Shown piece after piece: positions 55,003 to 64,000 of a stretch of 64,000 bases of DNA. The translations under genes and the position numbers were made by a program. The notes under the pieces were generated by a model, which had not been told where the DNA came from, ran no database searches, and saw nothing but the letters and a program-made list of their open reading frames with translations. Position 1 is the stretch's first letter. The number at the start of each line of letters is the position of its first letter. This DNA is from Candidatus Endomicrobiellum agilis (GTDB lineage: Bacteria > Elusimicrobiota > Endomicrobiia > Endomicrobiales > Endomicrobiaceae), in assembly GCA_020328155.1 (NCBI GenBank), contig JAIXMX010000004.1:1-64000 (forward strand), written 5' to 3'.

Positions 55003-55854
55003 ATGAGAAAAATTATTTATATTATCACATTTCTGTTTTTAACAGGTATTGCCTATTCAGAACTGAATAATTTGTCAGCGAAAAAATATAAGCGTATTAT
55101 TTCTCTGTCGCCATCAGTTACAGAAAGTCTCTACGAGCTCGGAGTTGAACAATTTGTTAAAGGTATAACAATTTATTGTTCTAAAGGAGTGACTGAAAAG
55201 GAAATTATAGGTACGCTTTTGGAACCCAATATAGAAAAAATAACTTTACTTAATCCTGATTTGATTATTTCGACGAAAGAGGGGAATAGTAGAGCAATAG
55301 TTGAAAAACTTGAACGTCTCGGTTTTGAAATATATATTATGGGAACAGTAAAAGATTTTAGCGGGATATGCACTGATTATTATAATCTGGCGAAGAAACT
55401 TGACAGAGAAAAAGAAGCAGGAAAAATAATAGATGCGGCAAAGCATTCAATAAAGGAAGTTTACCATAAGATAAGCGGTTTCAGTAAGTTAAAAATATTT
55501 TGGGAAATAGGAGCAAGACCGTTGTATACGGCAGGAAAACAGAGTTTTGTAAGCGATTATAACCATTATACTAAAACCGTAAGCATATATGGGGACGTTG
55601 ATATGCGATATCTTGCTGTTAATATTGAGGATGTTGTTAAACGTAACCCTGACATTATAGTGCTTGTAAATATGGGAGATGTCAGTAGCGAAGAAATAAG
55701 AAATTGGAACAGATATAAAACTATAAAAGCCGTAAAAAATAATAAGGTTTTTATGATTTCCGGCGATGACATGTTTGCGCCGACGCCATTGACGTTTGCG
55801 AAAGGCGTGGCGATGCTTGCAAAAGTTATTTATGAGGATTTTGATGACAAATAA
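55003..55854 (+). CDS. btuF: ABC transporter substrate-binding protein, probable B12 binding (BtuF-like)
   Basis: 283 residues from the ATG at 55003, whose first residues MRKIIYIITFLFLTGIAYSE form a signal peptide; the frame is open upstream to 54919 but that part is not signal-like. RIISLSPSVTESLYELG near residue 30 and NPDLIISTKEGN near 90 are the class III periplasmic-binding fold of BtuF and siderophore binders. The next genes are a matched permease and ATPase, and an adenosyltransferase precedes it, so B12 is favoured over iron-siderophore. Confidence 0.86.
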   Translation: MRKIIYIITFLFLTGIAYSELNNLSAKKYKRIISLSPSVTESLYELGVEQFVKGITIYCSKGVTEKEIIGTLLEPNIEKITLLNPDLIISTKEGNSRAIVEKLERLGFEIYIMGTVKDFSGICTDYYNLAKKLDREKEAGKIIDAAKHSIKEVYHKISGFSKLKIFWEIGARPLYTAGKQSFVSDYNHYTKTVSIYGDVDMRYLAVNIEDVVKRNPDIIVLVNMGDVSSEEIRNWNRYKTIKAVKNNKVFMISGDDMFAPTPLTFAKGVAMLAKVIYEDFDDK

Positions 55855-56836
55855 GAAATTTCTGTTTGTTTATATATTAATGCCGGCGTCAGTTCTTGTA
55901 GTGTTTTTATTTTCTTTAGTAATCGGTTTAAATGATATATCGTTTGTTGATGCTGTAAAAGCATTGTTTGGCGGCGCAGACAGCAATGTTACCATAATAA
56001 TAAAACAGATACGTTTTCCAAGAATTATTATGGCTTGTGTTTCAGGGGCAGGACTTGCCGTAAGTGGTTGTGTATTTCAGGCGGTATTAAGGAATCCACT
56101 GGCAGATCCTCTTACTTTAGGCATTTCAAGCGGCGCGGCTTTCGGAGCAGCGGCGGCTTTTGTTTCCGGTCTTGCGACTGTAACGAGTTTTTTTATTCCA
56201 TTTTGTACTTTTGCCGGCATGATGATTTCAGTGCTGGTTGTATATTTATTGAGTATGCAAAAAAGATTTGATTCCAATGCAATGATTTTATCAGGCGTGG
56301 TTGTGAGTTATGTTTTTTCATCCGCTGTTATGCTTATGTTTGCGTTATCGCCTGCAAACAACGTGCAGGTTGCTTTTGTATGGCTTATGGGTAATTTTTC
56401 AACTTTTGATGAAAGACTGCTTCCGTTTGTTACAGCTATTGTGCTTACAGGCATAATAATTTTGTCTTTGGCTGGTAATATTATTAACGCTGTATCTTTG
56501 GACAGGGAAAAATCAAAAACTTTTGGTATGGATATTGAAAAAATTATAAAATTTTTATTTCTTACAGCATCTTTTGTTACAGCGGCAACAGTTTCAACTT
56601 GCGGTGTTATAGGATTTGTCGGTTTAATGATACCGCATACAATGAGAAAAATTATAGGGACAAATAATGTAATTTTGATACCGGCTTCGGCTTTTGCCGG
56701 AGCAGTTCTTTTGCCACTTTGCGATACTTTAAGCAGAATTTTATTTTCACCAATATTAATACCTGTAGGCATAATTACGAGCATAATAGGCGGGTTCTTC
56801 TTTATTTGTCTATTGTTAAAACCAAAAAGAGAATAA
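55844..56836 (+). CDS. btuC: ABC transporter permease, B12 (BtuC-like)
   Basis: 330 residues from the ATG at 55844, 11 bases inside the end of btuF. It has about ten membrane segments, with IRFPRIIMACVSGAGLAVSGCVFQAVLRNPLADPLTLGISSGAAFG from about residue 53, the hallmark of BtuC/FecCD permeases. GFVGLMIPHTMR near 262 is the second hallmark. The frame upstream of this ATG runs into btuF, so the longer start at 55796 is unlikely. Confidence 0.9.
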   Translation: MTNKKFLFVYILMPASVLVVFLFSLVIGLNDISFVDAVKALFGGADSNVTIIIKQIRFPRIIMACVSGAGLAVSGCVFQAVLRNPLADPLTLGISSGAAFGAAAAFVSGLATVTSFFIPFCTFAGMMISVLVVYLLSMQKRFDSNAMILSGVVVSYVFSSAVMLMFALSPANNVQVAFVWLMGNFSTFDERLLPFVTAIVLTGIIILSLAGNIINAVSLDREKSKTFGMDIEKIIKFLFLTASFVTAATVSTCGVIGFVGLMIPHTMRKIIGTNNVILIPASAFAGAVLLPLCDTLSRILFSPILIPVGIITSIIGGFFFICLLLKPKRE

Positions 56837-56892
56837 AGAAGAGCGGGATTAACCGCAAAATAAGCAACAGATTTGAAAGGGATTAGAATATT

Positions 56893-57678
56893 GTGATAAA
56901 AATAGAAAGCATTTCGGTAGGCTACTTAAACAGAGAAGTTTTAAAAAATGTTTCATGTAATATAGATAAAAAAGATTTTTTCGGGATAATTGGAAAAAAC
57001 GGCACGGGTAAAAGCACTTTATTGAAAGTTCTGTGTAGTTTAATTAAACCACATTCTGGGAATGTGTTTATAAATGACGAAAATGTAAATTCTTTTTCAA
57101 AAAAAAAATTTGCAAGAACAATTTCTTTTATGCCTCAACGCATAGATACTTCATTATCTTTTACTGTGTTTGAATTTGTTATGTTTGGAAGATATCCTTA
57201 TATGAATATTTTTAAAATTCCGTCAAGAGCCGATTATATTGCAGTGGAAAAAGTTATAGATTTTTTGCAGATAGCAACCTTTGTAAAAAGAAATATTAAT
57301 GAGCTTTCGGACGGGGAAAAGCAAATAGCTTTAATAGCGCAAGTTTTAGTTCAGGAAACTGATATTGTTGTTTTTGATGAACCTACATCGCATTTGGATA
57401 TAGGCAGTCAAAATGATATTTTGGAGATTTTAAGAGATTTAAATGAAAAATGTAATAAAACAGTAATTTTAACTTTGCATGATTTGAATGCAGCGGGGGA
57501 ATTTTGCAATAAGCTGGTTTTAATGGAAGACGGTTCAATTTGCAAGCAGGGAACAGCCGAAGAGGTTTTGAATTATAAAGATATCGAAAGAGTTTATAAT
57601 ACGACGGTTATTGTAAAGACAAATCCGATTTCAAATAGACCGTATATTATACCGGTAAGTAAAACCAGAAAGAGATAG
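56893..57678 (+). CDS. btuD: ABC transporter ATP-binding protein, B12 (BtuD-like)
   Basis: 261 residues with a GTG start after AAAGGGAT. Walker A GKNGTGKSTLL near residue 37, Q-loop SFMPQRIDTSLSFTVFEFV, signature ELSDGEKQIALIAQVL near 140 (LSDGE, the form common in siderophore and B12 ATPases), Walker B IVVFDEPTSHLD and LHDLNAAGEF H-loop. It completes the permease. The TonB receptor starts 11 bases after its stop. Confidence 0.9.
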   Translation: MIKIESISVGYLNREVLKNVSCNIDKKDFFGIIGKNGTGKSTLLKVLCSLIKPHSGNVFINDENVNSFSKKKFARTISFMPQRIDTSLSFTVFEFVMFGRYPYMNIFKIPSRADYIAVEKVIDFLQIATFVKRNINELSDGEKQIALIAQVLVQETDIVVFDEPTSHLDIGSQNDILEILRDLNEKCNKTVILTLHDLNAAGEFCNKLVLMEDGSICKQGTAEEVLNYKDIERVYNTTVIVKTNPISNRPYIIPVSKTRKR

Positions 57679-57688
57679 AAAATGAAAA

Positions 57689-59518
57689 ATGAAGAAAATA
57701 TTAAGTACATTGTTTTGTCTTGTTTTTGTGGTAAATATTGTTTTGGCGCGTGATGTTTTTCTAACTTTGACAAAACATGATAATAGTGCGAAAAAACTTC
57801 CTATAAATGTTTCAGTTATTACGCAAAAAACTGTAGAAGAAAAACACTTTGAAACGCTTGGTGAACTTTTGCAAAACGAGGTTAGCGTTAACTTTAGAAG
57901 CATAGGGACAGTAGGTGCAAATACAAGCATTTCGATACGCGGAGCATCATCATTGCATACATTAGTATTAATTAACGGGCGCAGAGTTAACGATATAGGA
58001 CTAGGCAGCGTGGACTTTACGTCGATACCGGCTAATATTATTGAAAGAGTTGAAATTATAAGAGGTTCAGGAACAGCAGTTCATGGAGCGGGTGCTTTTG
58101 GAGGAGTTGTCAATGTTATAACAAAGAAAGCAACTGAAACCGCACCGATTCTTGATTTTGTGGTATCTTATGGGAGTTTTAACACATTAAATCCTGTTTT
58201 GACAGTGGCGTGTGCAACTAACAAATATGGTGCTTTTGCTTCAGTATCCAGTATTTCAAGTACTGGATATAGGAAAAATTCAAAGTTTACAAATGTAAAT
58301 GCTTTTTTTAGCGGGCAGTTTAATGTATCTGAAAAATCAAAGTTATCTTTAAGCGGAAATGTTTACGAAAGCAAATGTGGTGTTCCTGGACCATTGTCAT
58401 GTCTTACTCCCAAAAATGAGCAGGAAGATGATAATAAATACATAAAGTTTGATTATGATTTTAGCATAGCTGATACAGGTTTTTTGAATGTCAGTGGATA
58501 TCTATCCGATAATATAAGACTTTTTTATGATGTTAATGGAAATCCGTATGACTCTGTGGTATTTGCTGAAAGTAAATATAAGTATACTTCCGATATTTAT
58601 GGCGTTCATGCCGATATTCATTATAAAGAAATTGCTCTTATTGGATTAGAATTTGAAAATAAATATTATAAGGAGAATGAGGATTTATCAGGGTACAGTT
58701 TAGATAAAAGTATGAGAAATTATGCATTTTATACAAAGCTTACTTCGCAGATCGGAAAGGTTATAATAGTATCGGCAATGAGATATGACAACAATTCGCA
58801 ATATCAGAGTGTTTTTATTCCTTCGGTAAGTGCGATTTTTAATGCGGATAAAAGAGTTAAAATTTCTGCAAATATAGGGAAGGTATGGAGAGCGCCTGTT
58901 TTTACTGAGCTTTACTGGAATCAGTCAAGTTATAGAATGTACGGAGAGGCAAATTTAAAACCTGAACATGGAATATCAAGTGACATTGGTATTGAGTATT
59001 CGCACAACAAATTACGATTAGCAGGTAATGCTTATTATATCGACGGGAAGGATTTAATAAACTGGTATTATTCTGCTAATGGAGAGTTTCAAGTTAAAAA
59101 TATAGATAAAGCAAGACAATATGGTTTTGAGTTTGAAGCAGGGTATATTGTGATGCCGTTTCTTAATTTCAGGTTAAATTATACATATCTCAAATCGGAA
59201 AATAAAAAAACAAAGAAGATTTTAGCATACAACCCTGAGAATACTGTCAATTGTGGCGTAACCGTTAAACCAATGAAGAACTTGTCGGTCTCTGCGAATC
59301 TTTTTTATAAAGATGAAGTGTTTGCCAATGATGCAAATACACAAAGTCTGGACAGCTTTATTACGCTTAGCATGGATTTGAATTATAAAATAAACGATAA
59401 TTTAAGTTTATGGGTGAAAGGACTTAATGTAGGCAGTGCCAATTATGAACTTATAGCAGGTTATCCGATGCATGGGACTGCCATATACGTTGGCGTTAAT
59501 GTAAAAATGTTTAAGTAG
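57689..59518 (+). CDS. btuB: TonB-dependent outer membrane receptor, BtuB-like
   Basis: 609 residues. Signal peptide MKKILSTLFCLVFVVNIVLA; a plug domain with VNFRSIGTVGANTSISIRG, HTLVLINGRRVND and IERVEIIRGSGTAVHGAGAFGGVVNVITK (about residues 70-150); a beta-barrel to the C-terminus, which ends in an aromatic-rich strand closing on Phe-Lys (VNVKMFK). The size and the genetic position, last in the B12 cluster, fit BtuB. A TonB box could be the DVFLTLT near the mature N-terminus. tonB, exbB and exbD are not here. An iron-siderophore receptor cannot be ruled out. Confidence 0.87.
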   Translation: MKKILSTLFCLVFVVNIVLARDVFLTLTKHDNSAKKLPINVSVITQKTVEEKHFETLGELLQNEVSVNFRSIGTVGANTSISIRGASSLHTLVLINGRRVNDIGLGSVDFTSIPANIIERVEIIRGSGTAVHGAGAFGGVVNVITKKATETAPILDFVVSYGSFNTLNPVLTVACATNKYGAFASVSSISSTGYRKNSKFTNVNAFFSGQFNVSEKSKLSLSGNVYESKCGVPGPLSCLTPKNEQEDDNKYIKFDYDFSIADTGFLNVSGYLSDNIRLFYDVNGNPYDSVVFAESKYKYTSDIYGVHADIHYKEIALIGLEFENKYYKENEDLSGYSLDKSMRNYAFYTKLTSQIGKVIIVSAMRYDNNSQYQSVFIPSVSAIFNADKRVKISANIGKVWRAPVFTELYWNQSSYRMYGEANLKPEHGISSDIGIEYSHNKLRLAGNAYYIDGKDLINWYYSANGEFQVKNIDKARQYGFEFEAGYIVMPFLNFRLNYTYLKSENKKTKKILAYNPENTVNCGVTVKPMKNLSVSANLFYKDEVFANDANTQSLDSFITLSMDLNYKINDNLSLWVKGLNVGSANYELIAGYPMHGTAIYVGVNVKMFK

Positions 59519-59732
59519 AATACATATCTGGTTGTCAGTAAAGACTGCTTTGCTTGTAAATGATTCAAAAAGATGAATATGAAATGTAGATAAACATGTC
59601 AAAAAGTTTATATTAACAACAACCCGGAGTTTTTTTCAATGTCTGTGAATTTTAACAAATAATTCTCTTAATGGTTAGAATATCTGGAATTGCTGTGTAT
59701 TTTGAATATGATGTAAAGATAACGTGACGATA

Positions 59733-60350
59733 TTATATTTTTATTTTAGAATACTTCCTAAATAAAGCAACCGTTACATAAGCAGAAATCATTCCTATTA
59801 CTGCTCCTACCAGGACGTCAAAAGGGAAATGATGTCCTGCATATATTCTCTCAAAACTTGTTCCTAAAGCCAAAATTATGTACCAATACCAATATTTTCT
59901 TACCATTATAAACATAAAAGTGCATACAGAAAGTACAATTTGTGTATGTCCTGATGGAAAAGAATTATTATATAGTTTCTCGAAAAATATATTTACATTT
60001 CTATCTCCAAATACTTTTAAAGGGCGTGGTCTTTCAAAATAATATTTTAAAGGAAACATTATGAGAGATCCTGCTGCCATTGTGCTTACTAAAATGACCA
60101 AAGTAGTCCAAAAACGCTCTCTTTTATTGTTCCATAGTATTGCTAGAGATATTATTAATGTCGCAAAAAAACTTAAATTGAAATTCTTAGAATCGCAATA
60201 AGATATTAGCGATATGTAAAAGTCTAGGAATTTAGATTTTAAATCGGAGTTTATAAATCTAAAAACGCTATGGTCAAATTCTATAAATTTTTGTTGTAAA
60301 TCATTCTTTGAGATTGAAAAGTTTTTCCAACTGTAAACTTCATTTGCTGT
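59733..60350 (-). pseudogene. PAP2 family phosphatase with no start codon
   Basis: The frame is open from 60350 to the stop at 59733 (205 codons), but its first start codon of any usual type is a TTG at 60099-60101. The upstream 83 codons are protein-like (FIEFDHSVFRFINSDL, FFATLIISLAILWNNKRERF) and continue the PAP2 fold. The phosphatase motifs are complete: KYYFERPRPL, SFPSGHTQIV and RIYAGHHFPFDVLVG. An ATG in another register sits just upstream (near 60340), so one frameshift probably separates start from body. If translated from the TTG, the first membrane helices are lost. Confidence 0.68.
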
Positions 60351-61001
60351 CTAGCGCGGAAAACGCGAGATGTGCAAATGTTTACAACACAAGAGTAAAT
60401 TTGGGAAGAGGAGCTAGTTTTTTTTATAGAATATAATATCCCAAAAAGAAAGATTGTAATGAAGTGAAAAAAGCGCTAAAAGACATTCTTTGTGAATTTT
60501 TATATGGATTTTGAAGAAAAAGAAAATGCTTGAAGAATCGAATGACTTTACGCTAGATGCTGCAGTACTCAAATAAATAGGGGAAGGGGTCAACGGAAAT
60601 ATAACGCAATCGAGCAAATTTGCTGTAACCATCTGGTTGATTTTGCCCACGAAAACGGACGTTTCCCAATACTAGTAGACCAATAGCTATAAAAAACACG
60701 GGCAGGGAAATGGAAAAAACGATATAACAGAATCATATCAGACTATCCTTTCATCGTATTAGAAGCAGGTTTTTCGTCCGCGATAGCGATGATAATCGCA
60801 ATCTGCGTTCTAGAAGCGAGAAAAACAACGTATTCTTGAAAAAAATGGACGCTGACATGGAAAAGGTTGAGGAGCATAACGAGTATTTGTTTATTTTGTC
60901 TAACGGAAATGGGACGAATGTAAAAGAGGTGGTATTCCCACCGCGGCAGTGGCAGAATTGAAAGTGGATAGTATAAACTAAAATGAGCAAAAGAGGGGAA
61001 A
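60351..61001. other. Decayed interval upstream of the DUF1805 gene
   Basis: About 650 bases with scattered protein-like pieces on the plus strand (for example about 60730-60830, SDYPFIVLEAGFSSAIAMIIAICVLEA) but no frame of useful length. The pieces suggest a lost membrane or coiled-coil protein that I cannot identify. No tRNA or strong terminator is seen. Confidence 0.4.
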
Positions 61002-61289
61002 ATGCAATTAAAAGAGTTTGTTATAAACGAAAGAAAATATTGTGGTTTTGAAGGGGAATTATTTCCAGGTAGTAACTTAGTTTTTATAAGAGGAAATAAC
61101 GGTTTTATAATGTGCGGATATTTGAATCTTGAAACTGCTGAGAGAGTAGGAAATGTTGCGGCAATTGCCACAGGGGTAAAAACTGTTGATGATATGCTGA
61201 AAAAAAATATTATAAATTCTACTACGCATGCACAGAAAGTTGGTATAAAACCTGGAATGTCTGTTTTAAAAGCACTCGAGAAAATTTAA
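61002..61289 (+). CDS. DUF1805 family protein
   Basis: 95 residues. LVFIRGNNGFIMCGYLNLETAERVGNVAAIATGVKTVDDML (about 26-66) is the core of the YunC/DUF1805 family, which forms a small alpha-beta fold of unknown role. AGAGGGGAA precedes the ATG. It is a complete gene. It lies upstream of the polyamine genes, but the 120-base gap does not prove cotranscription. Confidence 0.85.
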   Translation: MQLKEFVINERKYCGFEGELFPGSNLVFIRGNNGFIMCGYLNLETAERVGNVAAIATGVKTVDDMLKKNIINSTTHAQKVGIKPGMSVLKALEKI

Positions 61290-61411
61290 TGTTTTTAGTA
61301 TATAAGTTGTCAGACGATAGTGGTAGCAGCGGTTATTTTTTTAGCATTTTCGTTAAATAACATATTTTAGATAAGGAGAGCAAGATAGAGATAAAAGTCT
61401 CTATCCTAACA

Positions 61412-62518
61412 ATGAACAAAGAAATGGAAACGCCGTATTATTTGATTGATGAGAAAAAACTACTCAAAAACCTAAAAAAAATTCAACATGTGAGAGATCA
61501 TAGTGGAGCTAAATTGGTTTTAGCGTTAAAATGTTTTTCTACGTGGTCTGTATTTGACTTAATGAGTAAGTATATGGACGGTACAACGAGCAGTTCCTTT
61601 TTTGAAGCAAAACTTGGTTATGAAAAATTCGGGAAGGAAACACATGCTTTCAGCGTCGCTTATTCTGCGGATGATATTAAGGCACTAAAAAACATTTCTG
61701 ACAAAATCATATTTAATTCTGTATCGCAACTTAAAATGTTTTATAATGAAGTAAAGCATATTAAGGTTGGCTTGAGAATAAATCCAGGAATAAGTTATTC
61801 ACATTTTGATTTGGCTGACACTGCAAGGAAATATTCAAGACTTGGTGTGATATCGGAAAGAGATATTATATCAGTTTTAGATAATATAAGTGGTTTAATG
61901 TTCCATTATAACTGTGAAAATGATGATTTTGAAAGTTTTAGCGGTATGCTTGATAAGTTAGCCGAAAAATATAAAAAAGTTTTAAATAAAGTCGAATGGG
62001 TTAGTCTTGGCGGTGGATTATACTTTACAAAAGATGAATATCCTTTAGATGAGTTTTGTAAGAAATTGAAGAGTTTTAGCGAAGAATATAATGTTCAGAT
62101 TTATTTAGAACCTGGGGAAGCTGCGATTACAGAAAGTTGCGAACTCGTTACTAAAGTTTTAGACATCGTAAAAAATATAAAAGATATTGCAATAGTGGAT
62201 GCTTCTATTGAAGCACATATGCTTGATTTGCTTATATATAGAACTCCTGCAAAAATCAATGCTAAAGCTGGGGGAAACAGATATATTATTGCTGGAAGAT
62301 CTTGTCTTGCTGGAGATATTTTCGGTGAGTATAAACTCGCGGATAAGCTTGAAATTGGTTCTATTGTGCATTTTATCGATGCCGCAGGATACACAATGGT
62401 TAAAAAAAACTGGTTTAACGGACTTAAAATGCCTTCTATTGTTGTTAAAAGACTTGACGAAAGAGTAGAAATTATAAAGGAGTTTTTATATAATGATTTC
62501 TTAAAAGATTTATCATAA
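61412..62518 (+). CDS. nspC: Carboxynorspermidine / carboxyspermidine decarboxylase
   Basis: PLP enzyme (alanine-racemase fold, group IV decarboxylase) that makes spermidine or norspermidine from its carboxylated form. It is 368 residues. ETPYYLIDEKKLLKNL opens the barrel, LVLALKCFSTW near residue 35 carries the PLP lysine, MFHYNCEND near 170, SLGGGLYFTKDEYP near 195, and YLEPGEA near 230 holds the PLP phosphate loop. The paired dehydrogenase follows after 33 bases. Confidence 0.93.
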   Translation: MNKEMETPYYLIDEKKLLKNLKKIQHVRDHSGAKLVLALKCFSTWSVFDLMSKYMDGTTSSSFFEAKLGYEKFGKETHAFSVAYSADDIKALKNISDKIIFNSVSQLKMFYNEVKHIKVGLRINPGISYSHFDLADTARKYSRLGVISERDIISVLDNISGLMFHYNCENDDFESFSGMLDKLAEKYKKVLNKVEWVSLGGGLYFTKDEYPLDEFCKKLKSFSEEYNVQIYLEPGEAAITESCELVTKVLDIVKNIKDIAIVDASIEAHMLDLLIYRTPAKINAKAGGNRYIIAGRSCLAGDIFGEYKLADKLEIGSIVHFIDAAGYTMVKKNWFNGLKMPSIVVKRLDERVEIIKEFLYNDFLKDLS

Positions 62519-62551
62519 ATTTAAAAGGTTGGTGAGGAGGATTTATAGGAA

Positions 62552-63763
62552 ATGGAAAAAAGGAACATACTTCTTTTGGGAGCGGGCGGTGTAGGTCATG
62601 TTGTTGCTCATAAACTTGCGCAGAACAACGATTTATTTGGGGACATTTGTTTAGCTTCGCGTTCACTTGAAAACTGTGAACAGATATTGGAAAGCATAGA
62701 ACGCAAAAAAAGTTATAAAGATACTTCAAAAAAAATACAAATCAAACAAATAAATGCTTTAGACATTCGTGAGATGATAAAGTTAATAAAAGACCTTAAA
62801 ATTTCCATTACACTAAATTTAGCGTCAGCATTTTGTAATATGTCAATATTAGAAGCCTGTATAGAAACCGGTTCAGCATATATAGATACTGCAATCCATG
62901 AGGAACCGGATAGAGTATGCGAAGATCCCCCATGGTATGCAAACTATGAGTGGAAACGCAGGGAACGTTGCCGAGATAAATGTGTAACGGCGATTTTAGG
63001 TGCTGGATTTGACCCGGGTGTTGTAAATGCTTATGCGGCATATGTAAAGAAGCATTTTTTCGATGTAATAGATACGATAGATATTATGGACGTTAATGCT
63101 GGGACTCATAATAAGTATTTTTCAACAAATTTTGATCCTGAGATAAATTTCAGAGAGTTTGTAAAAGTTTGGTCGTGGATAGATAGACAATGGGTGTGCA
63201 AACCCGTTCATTCTGAAAAGAAAGTTTACAATTTTCCTGTGGTAGGTAAACAAACTATATATTTGAATGGTCATGACGAAATTCATTCTCTTTCAAAAAA
63301 TATTGATGCTAATTCAGTGAGATTTTGGATGGGATTTAGTGATCACTACATAAATTGCTTCAATGTACTTAGGAATATAGGACTTTTGTCGGAAAAACCT
63401 GTAAAAACAGTTGAAGGGCTTGAGGTGGTGCCCTTAAAAGTAGTAAAAGCTTGTCTGCCTGATCCTAAAACTCTTGCTCCCGATTATACGGGCAAGACTT
63501 GTATAGGGGATTTGGTAGCAGGAGTAAAGAATGGACATAAAAAAGAGATTTTCATATATAATGTATGCGATCATAAAGCCTGTTATGAGGAAGTTGAATC
63601 TCAAGCTATAAGTTATACTGCAGGTGTCCCGGTTGTTGCAGCTGCTATTTTAATTGCCAATGGAAATTGGGATGTCAAAAAAATGGTAAATGTTGAGGAA
63701 CTTGATCCTGATACTTATCTTGATTTACTTGGAAATATAGGTATATCAACTGAAATAAAATAA
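62552..63763 (+). CDS. Carboxynorspermidine / carboxyspermidine dehydrogenase
   Basis: 403 residues, saccharopine-dehydrogenase family. ILLLGAGGVGHVVAHKLAQN at about residue 6 is the NAD(P) loop. ASRSLENCEQIL and LNLASAFCNMSILEACIETGSAYIDTAIHEEPD follow; GAGFDPGVVNAYAAYV near 150 is a family mark. It condenses aspartate semialdehyde with putrescine (or diaminopropane) to the carboxy-polyamine for NspC. The coordinate set nspC plus dehydrogenase indicates the alternative spermidine pathway rather than SpeE/SpeD. GAGGA precedes the ATG. Confidence 0.92.
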   Translation: MEKRNILLLGAGGVGHVVAHKLAQNNDLFGDICLASRSLENCEQILESIERKKSYKDTSKKIQIKQINALDIREMIKLIKDLKISITLNLASAFCNMSILEACIETGSAYIDTAIHEEPDRVCEDPPWYANYEWKRRERCRDKCVTAILGAGFDPGVVNAYAAYVKKHFFDVIDTIDIMDVNAGTHNKYFSTNFDPEINFREFVKVWSWIDRQWVCKPVHSEKKVYNFPVVGKQTIYLNGHDEIHSLSKNIDANSVRFWMGFSDHYINCFNVLRNIGLLSEKPVKTVEGLEVVPLKVVKACLPDPKTLAPDYTGKTCIGDLVAGVKNGHKKEIFIYNVCDHKACYEEVESQAISYTAGVPVVAAAILIANGNWDVKKMVNVEELDPDTYLDLLGNIGISTEIK

Positions 63764-64000
63764 TTACTACAGGAAATTGCCACACTCTGGCGTAATATTC
63801 GGTGCCATGCGAGTTGACAGAATGCTCGGAAGAGTCGAAAGAGGAGTTGGTATGGTTTTTGGGATTATGCTTTTTATGAAAAAAGAGATGGTTTTAACTA
63901 TTCTTAGCTACTTTCTCCCGACTATCTGGTTATGAGGGCTTCTAAGCAGCGTATATAAGTCCTGAGGAGTTGCGTGGTTTGCGTCCGAAATAAGTTTGTC
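63764..64000. other. 3' flank of the window, unassigned
   Basis: A frame from about 63771 to 63930 reads VIFGAMRVDRMLGRVERGVGMVFGIMLFMKKE and is then stopped. It resembles no family I can name and has no start. It may be the relic of a gene that continues outside the window. Confidence 0.3.

Overview
This 64 kb window is low-GC bacterial chromosome. It carries dense housekeeping operons separated by AT-rich stretches full of broken reading frames. Gram-negative envelope genes (MsbA-type exporter, KpsF/GutQ isomerase, TonB-dependent receptor), an adenosylcobalamin-dependent class II ribonucleotide reductase, a CpXC protein, a carboxyspermidine-type polyamine pathway, and many decaying genes next to restriction-modification (R-M) loci suggest a host-associated member of the Elusimicrobiota, close to the Endomicrobium termite-gut flagellate symbionts. 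That placement is inference from gene content and decay style; no 16S rRNA gene or marker search was available. UGA is used as an ordinary stop codon.

Layout: 0.2-4.8 kb is a histidine operon (hisD-B-H-A-F-I). 4.8-8.1 kb holds an R-M pair (endonuclease and beta-class methyltransferase) between intact hisI and a decayed second copy of the hisI 3' end, followed by a dead trpF. 8.1-11.2 kb has kdsD-like, accD and folC. 11.2-12.6 kb is a gene graveyard with a DnaB-like helicase fragment. 12.6-22 kb holds a TrmH-type methyltransferase, msbA, nadK-recN, tRNA-Gln, and an ispE/TPR/rimI block on the minus strand. 22.5-26.4 kb has four tRNAs around a basic amino acid decarboxylase, a DksA-like protein, MscS and panD. 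27.2-34.5 kb has ftsW, a decayed lipoprotein, murG-surE, uvrB, a frameshifted DUF948 gene and a YtxH-like gene. 34.5-38.6 kb has tRNA-Phe, tRNA-Thr, a CpXC protein, a secreted SpoVG-like protein and nrdJ.

38.7-42.6 kb is a defence-island graveyard. It holds a broken DTPY adenine methylase, a broken unknown gene, a broken ATPase-DUF4435 gene resembling the PARIS AriA/AriB architecture, an m4C-type methyltransferase with SPPY changed to SLPY, and an endonuclease interrupted by one in-frame TGA. 42.7-50.4 kb has dcd, a DUF805 protein, guaA and a complete pst-phoU phosphate operon with two unlike PstB subunits. Overlapping the end of phoU is an unrecognised 544-residue gene with a C-terminal R-x5-H motif of HEPN type; it is the best candidate here for an undescribed defence or toxin gene.

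52-64 kb has a HAD hydrolase, a GGQ rescue factor, RadC, a B12 salvage cluster (adenosyltransferase, binding protein, permease, ATPase, TonB receptor), a PAP2 phosphatase with no visible start, a DUF1805 protein and nspC plus carboxynorspermidine dehydrogenase.

The genes fit together as a metabolically provisioning but eroding genome. Histidine, pantothenate precursor (beta-alanine), isoprenoid and polyamine synthesis are kept. Vitamin B12 is apparently imported and adenosylated, which matters because the only ribonucleotide reductase in the window needs adenosylcobalamin. Defence loci are at different stages of decay, from apparently intact (5.6-7.2 kb) to ruined (38.7-42.6 kb).
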